From contig CM041292.1 of assembly GCA_023052935.1 (NCBI GenBank), positions 175,806,400 to 175,870,399 on the forward strand: a stretch of 64,000 nt of DNA, in the 5' to 3' direction. This DNA is from Piezodorus guildinii (Eukaryota > Arthropoda > Insecta > Hemiptera > Pentatomidae). A program made the position numbers and the translations under genes. The notes below the pieces were generated by a model that ran no database searches, had not been told where the DNA came from, and saw nothing but the letters and a program-made list of their open reading frames with translations. Position 1 is the first letter of the stretch; every line of letters begins with the position of its first letter. Shown piece after piece: positions 43,505 to 54,552 of the stretch.

Positions 43505-43780
43505 TTGTTTGTTTATTTTTTATTCATTTGACGGACGATGCTACAGTTTGATTCATAAATTTTTCCTTTTTAGTTTTACTTAGGATATGAATCTTTAAAG
43601 AGAACCTCGCATCGCAGAGACCTTCTTTTTACGTCCCTGCCGATGGACTTTTACTTTGTTTAAATATTTTAGGGCCATCTACCAGATTTGCTATAGGAGT
43701 TGTGGGTTGTATCTAGGGAGCTTTCCACGCTGTGAATACCAGTGGTCCCTCAAGGCTGGGAATCGCTTCAAATAAATAAA
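43505..43780 (-). repeat. SINE-B copy, diverged
   Basis: TTTTTATTCATTTGACGGACG, ATGCTACAG, TTACGTCCCTGCCGATGGAC and ACCAGTGGTCCCTCAAGG follow the minus-strand order of the 47880-48180 copy. Confidence 0.45.
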
Positions 43781-43799
43781 TAATTAGAGCCTGATTTTA

Positions 43800-44420
43800 C
43801 TTGCAGGCATGTACTAATTTTTAAAATAATTATGAGTATAGACACTTATTGGAAAAAGTAAATTATATGTTTGGCAAACTTAGTCTTTTACTAACCTTTT
43901 AGCTACTCTCACTTACTCCTCCAAACAAAATCCTGCATACAATTTTGTGTGATTGTCAAATAACCAGACCATAACATTTGTTGTTAAGTCCATTTCATAA
44001 TACTATGGCTACTCTAAAAGACTATTACGGGTGACATTGCTAACAGCAAGATTAGGACTTTAAAAGGTCCTGGATGAGAGATCTCTTCCTCAACTCAAGG
44101 TAGCTTAAGATCTCTTCAAAAACAATAAGATAGTTATAATTATTTCCTTTGAAAGATGCCATTACCAAAACCGGCACGTTTATATAACAATCATGGACTA
44201 TAACGACCTCGTTGGTTTTGCAATTCGCTCTAAAACGTTTTCGCAAAGGTAGGAGAGGAGAGGATGTTACTAACAGCGGAGGGTCACGCAGAGTGCGCCC
44301 AATACATTCCCAGTCAGAGTCTAGTCCTTATCTAACATTCGCTTCGTATACAGTATGTAGGGTTTATGTCATCTTCTGCCATCTACAGTTATATCAGTCT
44401 CGAAATAAGGATATATAAGG
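43800..44420. other. Unassigned stretch
   Basis: No domain recognised in the short frames on either strand. Confidence 0.4.
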
Positions 44421-44424
44421 TAAT

Positions 44425-44535
44425 CCGTCTTCCTGTCGTCTTGTATTGGAATGATTTATGGATCCTAACCTACAGTCAGAGCGATAGCTGGGTGCATGCG
44501 AAAGAAGAGTCCTAGGAAGGATATCTCTCAAAACA
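44425..44535 (+). pseudogene. LINE C-terminal fragment, short
   Basis: LPVVLYW in one frame and LGACERRVLGRIS in another align with the 'LPVLLYGSETW...LRAFERRVLRRI' region following the RT domain of many LINEs. Only ~35 codons survive. Confidence 0.45.
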
Positions 44536-44644
44536 GAACGGAATTGCTTTCAAAAAATAAATGCCATAATTAGTTAACCAAGAGGTAAAAAATATCACAA
44601 AATATTCATTGCAGTACAGCTGGTTTTGATTATTCTTTCACTTA

Positions 44645-44970
44645 TTAGGGTGGCTTACACGGGGCTTACAGACTAGCATAACTGCCTCCTACGCCCAAGG
44701 TCGCAGATTCGAAACTGTGGTGGCAGGTTTATAAGGTGAAGAGTACATATCTCTGATGTGATGGTCTCCAAAGTTTGGGACGATGAAGTTGAAGTCCCAA
44801 GTAGGATGAATTATATTGAGGATGTATAGTCGACTGCTGATTCTATTCCTTTGTTATGCCAACCTTCGGAGGGGGGCGTAAAACGATGGTACAGAGTCTG
44901 TGCGATGCCAGGTACTTGTTAAACATTCCTATCCTAATTAAACCTAGATAGGCAAAATTTAGAACTCCCG
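44645..44970 (+). mobile_element. SINE-B, tRNA-like head and body
   Basis: The head has CAGACTAGCATAACTGCC (A-box position) and AGATTCGAAACT (44705-44716, B-box position). The body has CTTCGGAGGGGGGCGTAAAA, CTGTGCGATGCCAGG and ATTCCTATCCTAATTAAACC. The arrangement matches the minus-strand copy at 47880-48180. Confidence 0.6.
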
Positions 44971-44974
44971 CTGT

Positions 44975-45345
44975 AGCATTAAACGAAAACCTTCACATCT
45001 GGAATATTCCTAAGAAAACTACCAGGCCTGTCAGCAGGTCTTGTCCTTACTATTCACCATCATAGAAAAAAAAAAACAACCTGTTTCTCTACATACACTT
45101 CTAGGCCACCGGCGGATCAAGGAAGTGGTTAGGCCGAGATAACACTCATTCGCTAGGTTTTTCCCATTTGTGAATACCACTTGTGGCCCAGCAAACCCCA
45201 GCAGGCTCTCCATATTTTCAGTGCCACTCCTCGACTTAAACAACAGAATAATTAATATGCTGCTAGAGCTGCTATTCGAAACTGGGACATGAAGAATAGT
45301 AGCTAGCTTGATCCCATAGACCAGCGGTTCACGACTAAAATTTTC
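44975..45345. other. Unassigned, moderately GC-rich
   Basis: The 70-codon minus-strand frame (45031-45243) has no motif. Unique in the window. Confidence 0.35.
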
Positions 45346-45347
45346 CG

Positions 45348-45357
45348 TATATATATA

Positions 45358-45405
<48 letters not shown>
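45348..45405. repeat. (TA)n microsatellite
   Basis: About 25 TA units with two slips. Confidence 0.95.
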
Positions 45406-45407
<2 letters not shown>

Positions 45408-45463
45408 TGATATTAGCTGATTATTTCTCGACTGTTGATATTTTAAGTTTTCTAACGTTCTTA

Positions 45464-45530
45464 AGTTTCAGTCAATAAATAAACAATTTTATTTATGCAA
45501 AGTTTCGAGAATTTATTGTTCTCATATTCA
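45464..45530 (-). repeat. Family H arm (single)
   Basis: GTCAATAAATAAACAATTT, then GCAAAGTTTCGAGAATTTAT. Same as both arms of the palindromic element at 51913-52145. The partner arm is missing, so this is a broken copy. Confidence 0.65.
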
Positions 45531-45829
45531 TGCCTTAACAGTGGTAAAAACAAAAAACAGAATATTAATATTTGTATACAATAATTAATAGATGATGTTA
45601 TTGTTAGAGATAAAGAAAAGAATACATTAAAAATGAATAGAAATACAGTAATTAAATAGATATTTCAATTAGAATTCACATTAAAGATATTATCAGAAAT
45701 TTACTTACGATTTCAGATAAAATAGTGTTGTCATAGACATATATGTATATCATACCCTCTGAAAGAACACTAAAGTAAAGGAGTAGTTCAGCTATGGAGG
45801 ATTTTCCAAATTTATGACGTCAGGAGTCC

Positions 45830-46205
45830 GGGGCTCTCCTTTCGTTTATTTAAGATCGTCTTGACCGACAGAGTGCACCGTACGAATATCCTATCGATTC
45901 CAATAAGCTCATGTTTCCAGAGCCGCTTGATCTTCTCCCATATCGTCGCGTTTCCTTCTTATAGATAATGGGTCTTCCCCGGCTCAGACGCGTCCTGCAA
46001 ATCCCTAACACCCGGTTGCGACCATACTGTGGTAATGCGCGACTTGCCGAACCGTGTCTGCTCCAACTTCAGCGGGCCCAAGGTTCTGGTCTTCCACACG
46101 ATTTGCCTGTTTGTCATTGATGATCTCCTCCCTCTCCTCTATGTCTGCCGCGCGCTCATCGGACGGGCTACCTCCTACTGATCGATCGTCCCTGTCGGAC
46201 CCTGA
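45830..46205 (-). other. GC-rich block with open frame, identity unknown
   Basis: The minus strand has an open stretch (46005-46259) rich in acidic and arginine residues (GSDRDDRSVGGSPSDERAAD, EEREEIINDKQ) and ending RQVAHYHSMVATGC. After a stop another frame reads TIWEKIKRLWKHELIGIDRI and then RCTLSVKTILNKR. Composition contrasts sharply with the flanks. A decayed coding sequence of a mobile element, or a host pseudogene, would explain it. I cannot assign a family. Confidence 0.25.
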
Positions 46206-46412
46206 GGTAGTTGCAGTAACCATAATTATTTTGAAAAAGGGTGATATTCCCTTGTTCAATGGCCGCCATTTTGTTATCCACCCGTTTCGAATTAGCAGAC
46301 GTGTATTTTTGATTTCACTATGATGCGGTGTTCGGATAAAACATACTAAAAATTTTAGTAAAATGGGTTATATTTTTGGTTACTGGCTCACGGACTATTA
46401 GACATTATAAAA
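46205..46412 (+). repeat. Family D repeat
   Basis: GCAGTAACCATAATTATTTTG, GGCCGCCATTTTGTTA, GCAGACGTGTATTTTTGATT and ACTGGCTCACGGACTATTAG parallel 2545-2765. Confidence 0.65.
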
Positions 46413-46717
46413 GACCCCCAGGGTTCCGCGGACCACTGCACTAGACCACGGAGCTACTTTTATTACTAGTATAATCTAATAAATACATATTATGCTAAAA
46501 CTACTTCATTATACTTGCCGTAATTACTTATCTCTCGCTAATCTTCTCTCCCAGGGATAAGTACGCAACACAATTTTTTTTTTTTTCTGTGTTAAATATA
46601 ACAAACACTAGCATGTTGATGTTGAAGAATAAGATAGTTCAGTTTGTCGTCAAAATAGTTATAGATTAGTGTCAAGACTATTTATTGAACTAACATTTGT
46701 TTTATTTTAAGGTGGAC

Positions 46718-47108
46718 AATTGAGACGTTGATTTCCAAAAGGTACTAAAGGACATTTTTTACGAAATTGATTTTTTTACATATTTGTATTTTAATAATTT
46801 AGTTTTATCTAAATCTTCTATTTGTATTTATCTCATGAATTCTCAAGTCCTTAAAAAACATGATTTAGAAATGCGGTAATTTTCTAAAAATACTAATTAC
46901 GCATTTATTTTCGTTCCAAATCATTCTAAAAAAATTAATTTCATAACTTTAATATGATGTTATTATTACGGTAAAAAAATAATTCTAAATTGTAATGCAA
47001 AAAGATCATAATTAGCTAGTTTAATAATATAGTTATATGAGATTTTCGCGCTTCCTGTAAAATTTCCTAGAATGGATATATTACCTTTTGGAAATCAACG
47101 TCTCAATT
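46718..47108. mobile_element. MITE with perfect 27-bp terminal inverted repeats
   Basis: 46718-46744 (AATTGAGACGTTGATTTCC...) and 47082-47108 are exact reverse complements. Length is 391 bp and the interior is AT-rich, non-coding. If the element is taken as starting at GAGACG, the flanking AATT on both sides is a 4-bp direct duplication, though it is also palindromic and could belong to the inverted repeat. A lone copy of the end is at 50707-50732. Confidence 0.85.
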
Positions 47109-47114
47109 AGGCAG

Positions 47115-47875
47115 TACTATCGTACAATTTTGATTGGGTAATTTAGAGTATGTCTATGAGTAAGAGATTATGTATTGGGAGAGGGGGAGGAGATTTGAGC
47201 TGTTATAAAACTAATGTAACATGCTATTTCCTTTGTTCGATGTTCCTTTTTAATTAGAATTTGTTGGTTTCTAAATATCCTTAAAAATTAATTACTTATT
47301 GTTTATTTAGAAGAGTTGAAGTTAATTAAAATTGTAATTAATGGAACTTATATAAATAAAATATTTTTATAAATAAAAATACCATTATATCATCATATAA
47401 TATGAAAAATATATTGATGCTAATTCATTTAATATAAAATTGTTAAAATCTTCTCAATTTCATTCGCTTCACTGCACGTATTTCTTTTTTATTTTCATTA
47501 TTACACTAAAATCCAATTTCTATATTGATGCACTAAAATTCTTACCATATTACATTTTTATAATCAATTTCTGTAGTACTTCCACATTTATTATTATTTC
47601 TAAATGAACTTGAATGATTAAATTTTATATTATTCTTAATTTGTTTATAATATCCAAATAATCACTATTGATATTTTTGGTGCCTGTTTTATAGTATACA
47701 GTATCATCTAGTAAATATAATATATCAAAATTAGAATTTTAAACATGTGCTATGTTGTATATTTCATCAGTTAATTTATGATATATCAGTTTATGTTAAA
47801 TGTAATAAATTAACTAGCAGTATTCTTCCCTAAAAAATGGCGTTCACAAATACTTTATTTGTGTACCATAAAATG
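47115..47875. other. AT-rich stretch, nothing recognised
   Basis: Very AT-rich; no frame or repeat of note. Confidence 0.5.
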
Positions 47876-47879
47876 TTTT

Positions 47880-48180
47880 TACGTTTATTTATTTGACGTG
47901 ACTTTATGATACTGCAGCTATTCGGACGATGATAATCCTAATTTTTACTATTCAGGTTTAATTAGGATAGAGGATCATTATATCTTTAGATAACAAGTAC
48001 CTGATATCGAACAGACACGGGATTACTATTGTAGGTCTTCTCCGATGGACGGCATAACCAAGGATTTGTTATTCTAATTATAAAATCCTAGGGTCACCAG
48101 CCGGTTTTGAACCAGCGACACTAGCCATAGAAGGCTGTTATGCTAGTCACTATATAACAGGACATCCCCATCTGCTGCAG
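47880..48180 (-). mobile_element. SINE-B, full-length candidate (~300 bp)
   Basis: On the minus strand the head has a GACTAGCATAACAGCC A-box region and GGTTCAAAACC B-box (48103-48113). The body has CCATCGGAGAAGACC and TATCCTAATTAAACCTGAAT. The end has CAGTATCATAAAGTCACGTC followed by AAATAAATAAA. The most complete copy of this family in the window. Confidence 0.7.
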
Positions 48181-48574
48181 ATAAGTAGGTATACCTATTT
48201 TTTGTTTCAACTTTCTTTTGAATGTTGAATTCTAATTGAAGATAAAATGCTAGTTATTATTCAACTTTCCTTTTGCCTTTATTTTCTGTATTCAAATACG
48301 GAACACATTTATACCTAAACGAATGTAACGAAAGGTCTATAAATTACTAGAATAGACAGTTAATATGATTACAAACCTTTGTAGGTCATGTTAACATACA
48401 CTGGAACAAGAATAGAAGGCATTTGTGTGTTTGGGGAGATAGGAGCTGTTATGTTAATACAACTACCGCAGTATAAACCAGCAGAGAATTAGAATTTTCG
48501 GCAAACACCGTATTCCTACCACATTACCTTAACTCGCCTTCGTTGAGGTAATTTTACTCCAACTTACCTATGTT

Positions 48575-48990
48575 TGAAATATATAGTAAGGGAAAGTATT
48601 ACCGACGTAAACATTTCTATGTTCTACTATTTAAAAGGAAATGCTCGTTTTGTGTCCCCTTAGTTCATATAACCAAGTTTCGTAAAAAGATCTGTGTGTA
48701 GTAGACCAAGTTCGAGACATTTCAAGAAAATGAAGTTTTATAATGAAGAAAATTATATGCCAAAGAAGTTTCAGAAACTTTTTTAACTAATTCACTATCA
48801 TTAAATTGCTATGAGGTTTTATTCTAATTGAAATAATCTGGAGTCAGTTATGTTAAAATATGTTGTTTTCTGCCATTTTGGCTTATTTATGTAAGCCATC
48901 ATTAAGGCTGCAAATATCACAAAAACAAAAAAGATAAATATCAAGTATGACAATGAAAAAAAATAAATGTAAAAAAAAAATACAAATATA
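48575..48990 (+). repeat. Family A repeat, 5' half
   Basis: ATATATAGTAAGGGAAAGTA, ACCAAGTTTCGTAAAAAGATC and GAGGTTTTATTCTAATTGAAA follow the family A order. The first half of the end palindrome is lost. Confidence 0.6.
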
Positions 48991-49119
48991 TAAAGATATT
49001 ATTATAAATACAAATAATAATCACATGATACTAAGAATATGTTGAGTATGAAATTAAAAATATATTATCATTGAGCCATTTCATGCATAAACTGAGGAAA
49101 AATCGAAAAAAAAAAAACT

Positions 49120-49300
49120 ATAGGTGCTATGGATTGGATCGGGTGAGTCCGAATTGAGTCCCGTTTGGCAAAAAGATTCCTAATTGAGTCCCAGGGTCGG
49201 TTTTACAGATTCCTAGTTGAGTCCCGCCTGGTACCTGAAAAAGGTGCTAGGTATATGGTACGGCTTATCAGTACACCCAGGTTTAGAAGGCAAAAAGACA
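49120..49300 (+). repeat. Family I repeat (GAATTGAGTCCC units), plus copy
   Basis: Three ~33-bp units containing CGAATTGAGTCCCG, TAATTGAGTCCCA and TAGTTGAGTCCCG are followed by ACCTGAAAAAGGTGCTAGGT and CTTATCAGTACACC. Preceded by GGATTGGATCG. A related sequence lies inverted at 52640-52830. Confidence 0.75.
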
Positions 49301-49811
49301 GCTTGAATAGTTCGGAGACATAAAAATAATCAAGAAACGTTTGAAAAATCATTGAAAAAAATAAGGCAAATATATTTTAACGATATATTTTTCATCAAAG
49401 AAGATTTTTTTGCGTACTTCAGGCCAAGGTACGCATGAATGGAAGGAAACAAGACACATTTAAAGACAAGATTTCTTGGTATTTTAAACATTGTAATGAG
49501 AAATTCATGTGTTCAATTGAAAATACACACCTGTATGTATTTGGCTAAGAATTAAAATAAAAAATACTTTATAATAGTTTTTATATATAAACTAAGAAAT
49601 TGAATACAAAATACTATAACAAAAAAAAATAATAATAAAGATACAAAACGAAAAAAAAAGTACATTCACTTGCGACAGAACGCGATTCTAACGTATTTCG
49701 ATTATTTTATCAAATTGTATTTCTTCCTGATGACCAAGTACATTTAGATCCATTATGTAGATGTTTTATTCTTCGCATTTTTTAGATTACTTAACAGAAG
49801 AAGAAGTTATA

Positions 49812-49822
49812 TATATATTATA

Positions 49823-49877
<55 letters not shown>
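49812..49877. repeat. (TA)n plus ~40-bp poly(T)
   Basis: A (TA)n run is followed by a near-pure T-run to 49877. It could be a minus-strand A-tail. Confidence 0.85.
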
Positions 49878-49878
<1 letters not shown>

Positions 49879-49927
49879 AGGAACCCCTTTGGTATTTTTT
49901 AAAATTATAAACTGAACTTGTTGTGTA

Positions 49928-50188
49928 ATAATAATAATAGGCTTACCGAACCCGAAGTTTCGATGCCGATACCACCAAAATCCGCGTACACAGACTCATC
50001 CAATGTTCACCGTTCAAGCCCAAGCCCCCAAGATCAGCCTTAACGCAATCCTCCCATCGACGCTTCGGCCTACCTTTCGGACGCCTACCAGTCGGATCAG
50101 CGAATACCAACTTTCTCGGAATCCGTTCCTTACCGAGCCTAACAACTTTACTCGCCCATTTGAGTCTCCGAAATGCTATCAACTAGAA
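49928..50188 (-). pseudogene. LINE 3' end with (ATT)n tail
   Basis: The minus-strand frame FRRLKWASKVVRLGKERIPR, GRRPKGRPKRRWEDCVKADL and NGEHWMSLC ends in the tail AATAATAATAATAG (plus-strand view). It is closely similar to 32225-32476, and the ~80-codon C-terminal frame is open. A short TTGTTGT on either side may be the target duplication. Truncated before the RT. Confidence 0.8.
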
Positions 50189-50189
50189 T

Positions 50190-51905
50190 TTGTTGTTTTA
50201 CCTGGCAATAATCAAATGCATGGGTAAGATGGCTTTCCGGGATTCGATGTGCTATTTTTCGCCAAAAAGTAATGTCATGATACCGGTATTACAAGGAATA
50301 CGCACAGTTTATTTCGTTTATGCTAATACGAAACAGATTAAATTCGATTGAGGAGAAATTAATAAAAGAAAACGTTACAGACCATAGCTCATCATACTTT
50401 ATTTTATAGAATTAGAGATCATTGATATTGATACTTATACAAAAGAGACATTGATCTCCATTTTGGTATAATTTACATGAAGCACAAATATATCTCATTC
50501 ATTAACGTTAATAAAGTTATTAAACCTAGAAAATAGATTTTTCTTTTGTTACATTAGTAAGATCATTCTTATCTTATGGAAGGAAATGTTTTAGTATAAT
50601 TTGGAATAAAATTAAACGTGTACTTAATACTTTTTAGAAATAATTGCTTTTCTCAAACGCTTTTTCAAATATGTAAACATATCAATTTTGAAAACATGTT
50701 CTTGGGTACCTTTTGGAAATCAACGTTTTAATGATCTATTTAATCCATAGTAGTTGTCAATAATTGTCAAAATGATAATAAAAATAACTGACTGCGCACC
50801 GGATAGACCATGTTTAATGATTGTAACTTATGTAGATATTGCTGCTAATGAGAATTAATTCACTGTGGAAATATCCTTCAAACGGTATATTTAAAAAAGA
50901 AAAAAAAGAAATGGCTATTTCTGATAAGTTAAAAAGTAAAAAATTCATTTTTCAAACGTATGATAACTTTCCGAATATTCAGTCAATAGTTTTCCACTAG
51001 GTTGACTTTGATGTCCTCGACATGTTTTTCTCTCAGATGCGTAATGAATATAAAGAAACAATTTAGGGATAAATAGCCCGACTGATATTTAGAATGAATT
51101 TCTCTAACGAATCATGAAAGTGGTCTTAGGTTTACTTGTTGTTAATAAAATATATTTTATCTAAGTATTTTATTCCTATCACCCTTAATTAAAGATTGAT
51201 ACTTTTTAAAGATATCAAAAATCACTAATTAAATTGGTAAGTAAAGTTGAACCTTTCCAAAATGTAAAAAAATTATAATCAAAACGGGTATTTTTATATT
51301 CTTATTCTAAAAATACAGAATAATAATAAAAACCCAAAACCAATGGGAAGAATTACCAATGAGTGCTCTAATTTCCTCATTTTGGTACGATTAGGAAAAA
51401 AATTGAAATCAAGCCATTAGTTTTGTTATTTTATAGCACTTTGTACAGTACTTAAGCAAGTGCACAGTAATATACTACTCTTTTATATTTGAAATTAAAT
51501 TTTTTTCCGTGTTTTATTTTTTTAAAATTATTATTATTACATTACAGGAATTATACGAAAGTTATAAAACAATTTTATTTTGCTCGAAAAATATTTAAAT
51601 AAACTACCATTTAATTCGTATTTTAATCAGCATCCTACAAAACCAAAATGTTCAAAATATATTGTAAGTTGAATAAATATGAATTAAATGGATTAATAAA
51701 ATTAAACAAAAAATTTTTACCTGATTTTTTTATTTATTCTATATTTTATTTATTATTTTTATAAGAATAATATTGGTCACTTTAATAGAATGTTCGGAGA
51801 ATAATCATCGAATTTTGAAATAACAATAATTATGTCTATAGTTTGATAAATATTAATTATGGATGTGTGTGTGTATGTCTATATATATATATATACAATT
51901 ATAGA
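50190..51905. other. AT-rich stretch with one MITE end
   Basis: 50707-50732 (TACCTTTTGGAAATCAACG) is a lone terminal repeat of the MITE at 46718. (TA)n at 51881-51895. No gene recognised. Confidence 0.45.
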
Positions 51906-51912
51906 CAATATA

Positions 51913-52145
51913 GTCAATAAATAAACAATTTTATTTATGCAACGATTTGAGAATTTATTGTTCATGCGATTCGAAATAATTGTGTCCTACATAGATATAA
52001 TTGTATACTATAAACTTAGAAAAACAAGTTAGTATTAATACAATATACACATATGTCTATGTAAGACACTATTACCTCATATTGCATGAAAATGAGATCA
52101 ATGAATTCTCGAAACGTTGCACAAATAAAATTGTTTATTTATCGA
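51913..52145. mobile_element. Family H palindromic MITE
   Basis: Arms 51913-51974 and 52084-52145 are inverted copies (GTC-ATAAATAAACAATTTTAT outer part; GAGAAT/ATTCTC inner part with CGAAACGTTGC). Total 233 bp with a ~110-bp loop. Non-coding. A solitary arm is at 45464. Confidence 0.8.
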
Positions 52146-52149
52146 CTGA

Positions 52150-52635
52150 AACCTAAAAAGAGTGAAAAATTATAAACAGTCCAAATCTAAACAAACGATA
52201 TATATAAGTTTCAATTAGTTATATTCTCAATTAATGTTGTTATAGTTTGTTAATATTATTGTTACTATTATTTACAAAATAAAGAATTATCTCCTTATAT
52301 ACTAATTTTTACTTAATGAAATAAAAATATATCTTTTTAAATACAGTTTACGATGAGCTTTTTAATAATTTTCGACTAATGGTGACTGATATTGGTAAAC
52401 GTTATATTTAATACCGTTGTAAGGTGGAATATAAATCATTGATATTTAAACACAAAATCACAGTACATTTCGTTACTTCCTAAAAATTTATTTATATCTG
52501 ATGAAACATTATTTAATCTATCACTGTGTTATTTGGCTGTAATTTAATCCAAAATTGATTAGGTCCATGTACGTAGTTTTTCTTGTCGGCAGAAATCTGT
52601 TATGACATGAAATTCACTGACTGGAATTAGCAATG
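52150..52635. other. AT-rich stretch, nothing recognised
   Basis: No frame or repeat recognised. Confidence 0.5.
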
Positions 52636-52639
52636 CAGC

Positions 52640-52830
52640 TAAGTTAGCTGAGCTAACCTCCGGTGGCGCTGATAAGGAGCTTCTATACCTGACACCTTTT
52701 GCAGGTATGGGACCCAACCCCTAGAGGTAGGCGGGACTCAATTCGGAATATTTGGAGGGTCATAAAATATCACGGGACGCAATTCGGTTGCGTCCATTGG
52801 ATCGATGTAAAAACCCCTGACGGGTTTTCC
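52640..52830 (-). repeat. Family I repeat (GAATTGAGTCCC units), minus copy
   Basis: On the minus strand it runs GATCCAATGGACGCAACCG, AATTGCGTCCCG, CCGAATTGAGTCCCGCCTAC, GCAAAAGGTGTCAGGTATAG and CTTATCAGCGCCAC. This is the same order as 49120-49300 on the plus strand. Confidence 0.75.
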
Positions 52831-52839
52831 TATAAATAC

Positions 52840-54345
52840 AGGTAATAGAACTTGCCTTAACATTTCTTTTCAAAAATATACAGAAAAAACAACTCGAATT
52901 TTCTAAATTGTTAGCAGAAAATTAAAAAAATGGAATCTGAGGTATACTGAAAAGTTATAGAAATAAATAGATCTACATTTTATAATTTTCTGTTTTATAA
53001 TTTTACTATTATTCTGCTGCCATCGGGTTTCGACACCGAGCTACAGTATTTCACGCTGCTCCTTAGATGTACCTCTAATTTTTAGGATAATTATAAGGTT
53101 GTTCTTATAAAAATCAGATAAAAAGTTGGAGCAATTTTATTTATTAATTTTTTTTAAACAAAATAAAGAAATTTAGATCTAATATAATTTCAGAGGTTTG
53201 GTCGTGCTGATAGAAAACTGAAGGCGTTGACAAACAGAGACTTGAGAGCCGTGATCAAAGTTTGAGCATGCAGAGAAATGTAATCAGGGTCCTTTATATA
53301 ATGGCACGTTCCTGAGAACCTTTTCAAAGACAATACGAGCTTATCCCTAACTTAATTCTTTTTAATCTATAAAAGATTGTGAATGGCTTAGGAAAAACGT
53401 GACAAACTGAAATTTTTAGTTAATTAATGTTTTGTTTATATTTCTCTAGAATAGCTTTTTATTATATTGCTTTTAATAATATACGTGAGGTGAGATTCGT
53501 TATACATAGTTAATAGTTTACAAAGTCTCTCACCTCCGATTACTTCGTATATAGTAAACAACGTTAAATTTTGTTTGAACACTCTCCCAGGGTTCACAGA
53601 AAAATACCGCAATAGCTTGGAAACCAAATTAAAAAACAAAACCCAAATTTTCTGGAATTTTTAGAGAACAAAACTTTTTTTTTAAACTAGAACAGTAAAT
53701 TATTTTTTTTTATTTTTTTTATTTTGTTAGTATAATTATTATTATTTTATCTTTTTTTATAATTTTTATTATATATACTGGAGATTTGATATTGAAGCGG
53801 AGTATCATATAGTTGCTGATGGTTGTTTTTAAGTTGTCATGTGATAATCATTATGATTATTTTTAACATATATATTTTTTTTTTGTTTTTATATACATAT
53901 ACTTATATAGATATATTAGATATATTTGAATTAATATGAGAGATCAGCGAGACAAAGAAAAAGAGAAAAAAAAAATAATAGAAGGAGAAAAATACTTTGC
54001 AAAATGCTAAAAGAAAAAAAATATTAAAAGGGAAAAAAATATAAAGGAATATATATATATATATGTGTAAATCTATTGTTTATTGCATGTATATGGTATA
54101 TTAAGATTTGTATATTAAAAATAGTCCATTAGGAAAAAAAATGTAAGCAGTGTAAATTTAAATATTTTTAGTATCATTAAATATAAAAAAAAACAAAAAA
54201 AAAAAAAAACACCATTAAGGATAACACTGAACGAATACAAACAATTCTAATATACACATAACGAAAACATGTTTCCTTAATATAGAAACTTGAAACTTTT
54301 AAGAAATTAAAAATTATTTATAATAAAAGTAATAAATATGTAGGC
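52840..54345. other. AT-rich stretch, nothing recognised
   Basis: Several homopolymer runs. The minus-strand 67-codon frame at 53436-53639 is without motif. Confidence 0.45.
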
Positions 54346-54349
54346 ACAA

Positions 54350-54442
54350 ATATAGGGTATGGAGATCCTTCTGGGGAAGACCCTCTATATGAACTGAGTT
54401 AAGGACCCTTCATGTGTTGTAGAGGTACAGTTTTTTTTTTTT
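54350..54442 (+). repeat. SINE-A fragment with internal deletion
   Basis: TAGGGTATGGAGATCCTTCT and GGGGAAGACCC from the body run directly into TATATGAACTGAGTTAAGGA and GTTGTAGAGGTACAG from the tail. The ~110 bp between them are missing. Confidence 0.65.
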
Positions 54443-54552
54443 AATGATAAAAAATAAAAATGAATGCGGTTATTGTATATATATTATATTATGTGAGAGT
54501 GTATGATAATTCACCGTCACCGACATCACATCAATCCATCACACATTTTTAT

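Noticed and set aside
49120..49260. CRISPR-like array
   Set aside because: Only three imperfect ~33-bp units without unique spacers of constant length, in a eukaryotic repeat context.
3341..49877. Long poly(A)/poly(T) and (TA)n tracts as regulatory or recombination signals
   Set aside because: Most are explained as retroelement tails or ordinary microsatellites; nothing ties them to a function.
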